Below, piece after piece: positions 39,740 through 46,127 of a stretch of 46,127 nucleotides of DNA. The stretch spans positions 1-46,127 of the forward strand of contig JAQGBZ010000454.1 of NCBI GenBank assembly GCA_034687125.1. The letters run 5' to 3'. Source of the stretch: Neelides folsomi. Its lineage: Eukaryota; Arthropoda; Collembola; Neelipleona; Neelidae. The notes under the pieces are model-generated. The model saw only the letters and a program-made list of their open reading frames with translations, was not told the DNA's origin and did no database searches. Each line of letters begins with the position of its first letter. The stretch's first letter is position 1. The position numbers and the translations under genes are program-made.

Positions 39740-40580
39740 GAATCATTGGCAGCGACAAAAAATGTATATTGTGCAAGGCAGAGGTTAAGCCAAACGAATT
39801 TATTAAACATATTAGAACTCATATAAAAGAAAAAACTTATAATTGTGAAATGTGTAAAACGAATTATCTTGCGAAAATGGAATTTTCCAAACACATGAAA
39901 AAACACGAGGGAAATTTAGCTAAATGTCTTCTTTGTCCCAAAATGTACAAAAATAAATATTACTTGAAAATTCATAAAAGGAATCACACTGGAGAAAAAC
40001 CCTATAAATTTCTGCGGAACGTCATTCGTCGAATCCGGTCCTTTTGAAAATCATATTAGATTACAAACCAAGTAAAGGACATTTGCGTGTAAATTTTGTA
40101 GGGAAAAATTTACAGCAAATTCAACCCTTTTTGGCCACATGAAACAACACAGCAACAAAAAACCTTATTCGTGTAATATTTGTAAAATGAAATTTAAGTG
40201 GAAACAAGTTTTAACAAAACATTGTATAGCCCATACTGGTCTTAGAGCATACAAATGTGAAATTTGCAATAGAGAATTTGCTCTACAATCTTATTTGTAT
40301 AAACATGTTCAAACTCAAAATAAAGTGAAAAAGCACAAGTGTTAATTTTTGTGAAAAGTCTTTTTTGGTCAAAGGGAATTTAATAACTCATTTTAGGATT
40401 CACACGGGAGAAAAACCTTTTAAATGCAATATTTGTAGTAAAGCATTTTCTCAAGGGAGTACATTGAAAAATCATGTTAACAGCCATATTGGTTAAAAAA
40501 CGCACAAATGTACTATATGTGGAATGGGATATACAACAAAGTGTCACTTGGATCGTCATAAGTTATCCCATAAATTGTAA
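39740..40580 (+). pseudogene. Decayed C2H2 zinc-finger gene, second copy
   Basis: About eight C2H2 fingers can be read in order without introns: CILCKAEVKPNEFIKHIRTH, CEMCKTNYLAKMEFSKHMKK, CLLCPKMYKNKYYLKIHKRN, then a frameshift at HTGEKPYKF near 40005, a stop after HIRLQTK near 40072, CNICKMKFKWKQVLTKHCIA, CEICNREFALQSYLYKH, another frameshift at KKHKC near 40340, CNICSKAFSQGSTLKNHVNS, and a TAA inside the last linker at about 40494. It resembles the remnant at 32726 (both keep FSQGSTL followed by NH in one finger), so the two come from one family. It is non-functional as a full-length transcription factor. Confidence 0.8.
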
Positions 40581-41044
40581 TAATCCAATTTTACAAATAA
40601 ACGCCTGGGCGTTTAATTGAGTCTTTACAGTAAATGTAAATTGTGAATGATAAATAAAAAATCAATGTTTTACTTTTATTGTTAATAAAATAATATGAAT
40701 TTTAAATAAATAGAATGCCTTTTTTAAATATTGTAATTATATGTATTTTTTTAGTTTTATAATTCATTTGACTAAAAGACTATATATCAATAAATAGTGA
40801 AATTTTAAGTTTTTTTAAATTTTATTTATTAATTATAATTATGATACTATTAATAGTAAGTCAGCAAATATAATAGGTAGGTAGCAGGTACTTAATCTAT
40901 TAAGGTATTTTTTTTGTAATTTACTCAACTTCATTTTTATATTACATGAATTATTCAAAAAATGTGTATATGTTAATAAATAGACACCAATTACTAAATT
41001 CTTAAAATTATAATGAATTTAACATTTTAGATTTCATCAAAATA
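40581..41044. other. Intergenic with an 18-bp palindrome
   Basis: AT-rich spacer. A perfect palindromic stem TAAACGCC/GGCGTTTA sits at 40598-40615, just after the zinc-finger remnant, and is GC-rich relative to its surroundings. Confidence 0.4.
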
Positions 41045-42321
41045 TTAAAATGAAACAAGAAGGTTAATTACGTTGTGTAGCATTATTGAATAATAAAGAA
41101 ACATTGTATCCCATTTTAACATATAAAAATTCCCAATTTTAAGCCCAATTGACCTATAAGGAAATCGAATTTTTTCCACGTCATTCCCTTCATTTTTAAA
41201 AATTACTTTCTCGTTAACTATTTGTTCACTTAATTGGTAAATATAGCAAGCATGAGGATACAGGAAAATGAGGGCTGATTGAACTGCAAGAAAAACAATG
41301 GGGTTTACAATGTATTCAAAAAGTGTGACTGATTGGTCAGTTAAAAATCTGATGGATCCAAATCCTGAAAATATTGTCATAAGTGCAAGAGCAGCTTTAG
41401 CCCCAGGTGTGCAAATCTTCATACAATTGTTGAAATTCCCAATTAACAATGAAATTTTTATATATTCTTTTTCAACCTCTCGAAGTTTTATTTCATCTGG
41501 ATTGTAAAATCTTTTTTCCCTTGGCAAATAATTAAACCGTATGTACATATTACATAAATGTTATAATTTCTATTTATTTCAATTACCATAATTTTTTTAT
41601 AGTGGATTTTGTAACATAAAGGCAAATGATGCTCGTCCAAGTAAAAGCAATTGCTTGACAAGACATGCAAATGACCAAAAAGAGCTCAAAGGTTGAATAA
41701 AACACCATTGCTAAGACTGTTTGATTTTTAACGGGTATGAGAGAAAACACATAATGATAGCTCTCAGGTCGAATTACAAAGTATGCGAATAGGGCAAATC
41801 CTATTAAATGACACATCCAATGGAAAATGGGAAATATTCTTTCAAGAATCATTGGTTTAAAATCTAAAAAATCTAAATTTTGATTGATTACGTTCATCTT
41901 GAATACATAAAGTGATTTTTATGTATACTTTAAAGTACTTACTTTCTGACGTTTCTAATAAATCGTCATTTATTTTAATGAACTCATTCATAACATTTAC
42001 AAATTCTTGTCCGTTAAGGTAATAAGTTAAAGAACAAGTTAAAACAGAAAAATAAATCGACATAATTAGCAAATAAAAAAATTTCTCTGATTTCCTTTGA
42101 TTAAAATTTCCAGAAAAATTAATTTGAATAAAACGAGTGATTAAATAAAAGTTATACAGAACTAAAAGAAGATTAAAAAGAAAACAAATCATTTCCCTTG
42201 CTTTAGATTGGGGGTAAAATAATTTTTGATTTGCTTTATCCGACTTAAAAGGACACATGTAACATTTCGACATAAAGCCCATTAAATAAAAAAATAATTT
42301 AATACTGTTTCTTGTTAACAT
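41045..42321 (-). CDS. Gustatory-receptor-like seven-transmembrane protein, copy A
   Basis: Three minus-strand exons, 42321-41943, 41863-41587 and 41519-41045 (phases 1 and 2), give 376 residues, the usual size of arthropod chemoreceptors. Hydrophobic segments alternate with charged loops: FLFNLLLVLYNFYLITRF, LLIMSIYFSVLTCSLTYYL, IFPIFHWMCHLIGFALFAYF, FELFLVICMSCQAIAF, ALALMTIFSGFGS and VFLAVQSALIFLYPHACYIY. A last span ends LYYSIMLHNVINLLVSF. The C-terminal pattern of a final helix ending in Phe resembles the gustatory receptor family, whose members are ligand-gated cation channels with an intracellular N-terminus. The exon 3 acceptor after CCAAG was chosen because it keeps a Trp codon across the junction exactly as in copy B. 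Confidence 0.65.
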
Positions 42322-42978
42322 ACTTAATTTACTTTAAATTTTAAAATAATATTTATAAAATAAATTAAAAGTGTAAAGCTCGGAAAGTTTAATATACGAC
42401 TTGATAAATTTAAATTTTGTTAAAGGAATATTTAGATAAAACATTATTTTGTAGACTATACCAATACTTCAGTACAGCAAAATTTACTAAATAATTATTA
42501 CAGTTATACAAATCAATTAATTGACTTTAAAAGGGATATAAATACATACATATTTTATACATACTATACATTTAAATGTATAGATACATAATGGGTCTGT
42601 CATTTAATTGCCATTTAATGCAAATTTATATAGTATATCGGCATATAGCCATTATTATAGCATATCCTTAATTTCGTCAATAATTCCTAAAAAAATATTT
42701 ACAAAAATCATGTTTTTTGTTTTATTGTCAATATAATTAGTAATTAAATTTTAACTTTTAGGAAACAAATGGTAGGTAACCTATGTACTATTGGATAATA
42801 AACCTCACCTAACAACATAATATGAATTTGGATATAGGCAAAATGACTAAAGAAATAAAGGTTGCAAAAATTTTCGGCTATTCGACCTTCACAGATATAT
42901 AGGATTATGTTACAATTAAATTGGAAATTGTTTCGGTTTGCCTTATGGTCACTCTTTACTTCTGTATAGACCCAAATG
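42322..42978. other. Spacer between the two receptor copies
   Basis: AT-rich sequence without a supported feature; presumed promoter region of copy A. Confidence 0.35.
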
Positions 42979-44245
42979 TTAAAATGAAACTAGAAGATTA
43001 ATTATGTTGTGTAACATCATTGAATAATAAAGAAACATTGTATCCCATCTTAACATGTAAAAATTCCCAATTTTAAGCCCAATTGACTTATAAGGAAATC
43101 GAACTTTTTCTATATCGCTCCCTTCATGTTTAGAAATAACTTTCTCGTTTACTATTTGTTCACTTAATTGATAAATATAGCAAGCGTGAGGATAAAGAAA
43201 AATGAGGGCTGCCTGAACTCCAAGAAAAATCACAGGATTTACTAAATATTCAAAAATTGTGACTGATTGGTCAGCGATAAATCTGATGGATCCGAATCCT
43301 GAAAATATTGTTATGAGTGCAAGAGCTGCTTTAACCCCAGGTGTGCAAATCTTCATACAATTGTTGAAATTCCCAATTAACAATGAAATTTTTATATATT
43401 CTTTTTCAACCTCTCGAATTCTTATATCATCTGAATTTCTGAATCTTTTTTTCCTGTATAAGATAAGAATTTACATCAATTATCGATATTTTAATCTATT
43501 TTATTTGAATTACCATAATCTTTTTGTAATCGATTTCGTAACATAAAGACAAATGATGTTTGTCCAAGTAAACGCAATTGATTGACAAGACATGCAAATG
43601 ACCAAAAAAATTTCAAATGTTGAATAAATCACCATGACTAAAAGAGTTTGATTTTCAACTGGTATGAGAGAAAACACATAATGATAGCTCTCAGGTCGAA
43701 TTACAAAGTATGCGAATAGGGCAAGTCCTATTAAATGACACATCCAATGGAAAATGGGAAATATTCTTTCAAGAAGCATGGGCTTTATATCTATAATTAT
43801 TTTAAATAAATTTATTAATATTTTATGTATTTATGTAATTTCTGATTTACAATTTAATTTACTTACTTTCTGAGGTTTCTAATAAATTGTTATTTATTTT
43901 AATCAACTCATTCATTACATTTACAAATTCATGTCCATTTAGGTAATACGTCAAAGAACAAGTTAATACAGAAAAATAAATGGACATAATTAACAAAAAA
44001 AGAAACTTCTCTGATTTTCTCTGATTAATATTTTCAGATATATTTATTTGAATAAATCGAACAATTAAATAAATATTATAAAGAGCTAGAAAAAGGTTAA
44101 ATAGAAAACAAACCCTTTCTCTTGTTTTAGATTTTGGATAAAACAATTTTTGACTGGTTTGATCTGATTTAAAAGGACACATGTAACAACTCGACATAAA
44201 CCCGATTAAATAAATAAATAACTTAATAGTGTTGCGTGTTAACAT
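42979..44245 (-). CDS. Gustatory-receptor-like seven-transmembrane protein, copy B
   Basis: Exons 44245-43867, 43790-43514 and 43453-42979 have the same three exon lengths (379, 277 and 475) and phases as copy A and again give 376 residues. Long identical stretches include YVFSLIP, FAYFVIRPESYH, LIGNFNNCMKICTPG, ALIFLYPHACYIYQLSEQIV and MLHN. The conservation runs through coding exons but not through introns or the spacer. The seven hydrophobic segments are all kept and the frame is intact. The two genes are recent tandem duplicates, and both look functional. Ligand is unknown. Confidence 0.65.
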
Positions 44246-44694
44246 GTTTTATTTATTTAAAATTTTGAAAAATAATATTAGAATTTTAAAAATTGAAATG
44301 GTGTTACTCAAAAACAACATAACTCGAGTCCTAAAATAGTAAAAGATTTTTATTGAATTAAAGCAATTTTTATATCAAGACCAAGGCCAATTTTCTAGAC
44401 TTCTTTAATTATTTTTAAAACCATTTACTAATAATTGAGTTAAATAAATCAATTAATTGATATTATGATGTAGAAACGTAGAAAGAAATACTATTACAAA
44501 TAGATGTTTCAACTATTTTGTTATTTAAACAGCAAAAGCACAATGTAATAGGAATACTTTCATTCCAGTTGTTTACAAAGTTGTTTTATTGGTCGACATA
44601 ATTAGACATTTAATAACCAACACAAAAAAGCAATTTATATTAATTGTATTTAGTTTGTAGTTACTTAATATAAATATAAGGTTAGACCTATATT
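44246..44694. other. Receptor copy B upstream region
   Basis: AT-rich sequence between receptor copy B and the Tc1 element. No feature I can support. Confidence 0.35.
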
Positions 44695-46122
44695 TATATC
44701 ACCACTTGCTCAAATTGCGAAATCTCAAAAACTAGTAAGTCAATTTCATAACCAATAAAGTTTTATGTTTAATTGAGCAAAAAAATGAGATATTCAAAAG
44801 ATTTTATTTAAATGTGCACTTTTTAATTAAACGTGGGTCAAAAGTCAAGGTGAAAGGGATGAAAGGTTACCATAAATTATATCACCCCTTTTTAATTTGG
44901 TCAATTAATAAGTCATTTAAGAAATTTTGATAACAAAAGCGGTTTTAAATATTAAAATGGCCTCCCTTATTTAGAACCAATTGAAATACACGGCGATGCA
45001 TAGAATTGACAAGCGTTTGAAGCGTCTCAATTGAGATTCCATTCCAGGCGTCTAAGACGGCGGCCCGAAGGCTTGGTAAGTCTTCATATTGTTTACCATT
45101 TGCGTAAACTTGCCTTACCATTATGCCCCATAAATTTTCTATGGGGTTTAAATCAGGCGAGACAGCCGGATGCTCCATTAGGAGAATATTGTTTTCAGCA
45201 AGCCACTCTAAAGTGGACGCTGCAGTGTGGGGACGGGCTCCGTCTTGAACAAATCTTCATCTCGTTGGTCGGTCGCTTGGAGAATGGTCGAGTCCATGCC
45301 AAAATGGCAATAAATGTTCCACTAGTTGATATTGGTACTCCTCCGCATCGAGTTTGGGAGCAGTAAGCGCGAGGGTTGACTTCCCCGAATAGGAAATGGC
45401 ACCCCAAACCATAAAGGATCCTCCACCTGAATGTCTTTTTGAGAAAATTCGCTTCTCTTTTCTTATATCATGCCAGTAGCCTCGAAATCCATCGGGGCCA
45501 TCAAGATTCCACTTTTTTTCATCGCACCATACTCGTTTTCGCCACTGGTTCATCCACCGAATTTTTTTTTCGGCCCATGACAATCTTCGTGCGATATGGC
45601 ACGGTTTCAATGGAGGGCGGATTGCCATTTTCTTAAATTTAATGTGCGGAGACGTCTTCAGCACCCTCCTAATTGTTTCTCTTCCTAAATCCAAATTTAA
45701 TTGCGATTTAATTTGTGCAATGGATATCCTAGAATTGCAAGTCTCCTAATGTGACGTTCGTTCTGTTGGGTTACTTTCTTTGGTCTTCCACGTCTTTCTC
45801 TTCTGGGCCCAGGCGGAGCATTTTGTCTTCGTTGGATAAACTTGACAATCGTCGAATGATTTCTTCCTAAAGCCCTTGCAATAAAGCGATAAGAATGCCC
45901 ATTTTTATGCAATGCAACAATTTGTCCCATTTCAAATTCAGTTAAAAGTCGTCCTCTGGCCATTGTCACTAAATGTTTAATTAAAGTGATGAAATGGCTT
46001 TTCTTTTTAAATAATAACATTTACAATAAATTTATAGTTTAAAACAATTGAAATTTTAATTACCAACCTTAATTTAGTAAGCAAAAGCGGAAGATGAGAG
46101 GAAAAAGTTTTGTGGTGATATA
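44695..46122. mobile_element. Tc1-type DNA transposon
   Basis: The 11-base end TATATCACCAC at 44695-44705 is repeated in inverted orientation at 46112-46122, flanking a single transposase. The length of about 1.4 kb fits the Tc1 family. An internal TATATCACC near 44878 is an alternative left end, which would give about 1.25 kb. Confidence 0.65.
44945..45963 (-). pseudogene. Tc1-family (DD34E) transposase, broken
   Basis: The reading starts at MARGRLLTEFEMGQIVALHK near 45963, a paired helix-turn-helix DNA-binding part with GRNHSTIVKFIQ and the GRPKKVT linker. Near 45725 the frame shifts by one base; the DDE domain then follows with WCDEKKWNLDGPDGFRGYW and GGSFMVWGAISYSGKS. An in-frame TGA at 45254-45256 interrupts it just before FVQDGARPHTA. 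It resumes to SPDLNPIENLWG and ends at 44945. Exactly 34 residues separate the second Asp (QDG) and the Glu (PIEN), the Tc1 signature. Two breaks mean this copy cannot make transposase, although its protein is otherwise well preserved. Confidence 0.88.
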
Positions 46123-46127
46123 ATAAA

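Overview
The window is a stretch of an AT-rich eukaryotic nuclear genome. It has short introns (mostly about 50-250 bases) with clean GT...AG borders, TATA boxes upstream of several genes, and many small DNA-transposon insertions. The gene families (ionotropic receptor, gustatory-receptor-like pair, DUF229 phosphatase-like protein, VMO-I proteins, BDP1, alkylglycerol monooxygenase) point to an arthropod, probably a hexapod and plausibly a springtail; the last step is inference. For most genes I rebuilt the exons from reading frame, splice sites and intron phase. Spans given are start codon to stop codon, with exons listed in the evidence.

Layout. 0.5-4.4 kb: two unrecognised signal-peptide plus single-membrane-span proteins on +, the second with a 402-bp foldback element in an intron. 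5-10.9 kb: three tandem three-exon genes for secreted VMO-I (vitelline membrane outer layer I) proteins, all with the same C-terminal extension outside the VMO-I fold. 11.6-12.2 kb: a hAT-like non-autonomous element. 12.5-13.4 kb: a small secreted protein with a ricin-B-like end. 14.5-16.5 kb: an ionotropic receptor. 17.5-19.8 kb (-): BDP1, a subunit of the RNA polymerase III factor TFIIIB. 20.4-21.7 kb: a broken DUF229 copy interrupted by a hAT-like element with a perfect 8-bp target duplication. 22.6-24.9 kb: the intact DUF229 gene. 25.8-26.6 kb: a small charged, probably coiled-coil protein. 27.1-29.1 kb (-): alkylglycerol monooxygenase, complete in eight exons. 29.7 kb (-): a lone exon of a choline transporter. 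30.2-30.5 kb (-): a possible 50-residue protein. 32.7 and 39.7-40.6 kb: two decayed C2H2 zinc-finger genes. 33.5-38.3 kb (-): the receptor kinase described below. 41.0-44.2 kb (-): two tandem gustatory-receptor-like genes. 44.7-46.1 kb: a Tc1-type transposon with a broken transposase.

The most striking object is the nine-exon gene at 33464-38317 on the minus strand. It encodes a predicted 1209-residue receptor tyrosine kinase whose order is signal peptide, three six-cysteine P-type (trefoil) domains, about 15 ankyrin repeats, one transmembrane helix, tyrosine kinase. Signal peptide, trefoils, ankyrin repeats and membrane helix lie in a single uninterrupted exon, so that order is read directly. 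The kinase exons join with matching phases. The ankyrin repeats would lie outside the cell, which is very unusual. I know of no described receptor kinase with this architecture, although I could not search.

There is no operon-like organisation. Linked function appears only through tandem duplication (VMO-I genes, gustatory receptors, DUF229 gene and its pseudogene).
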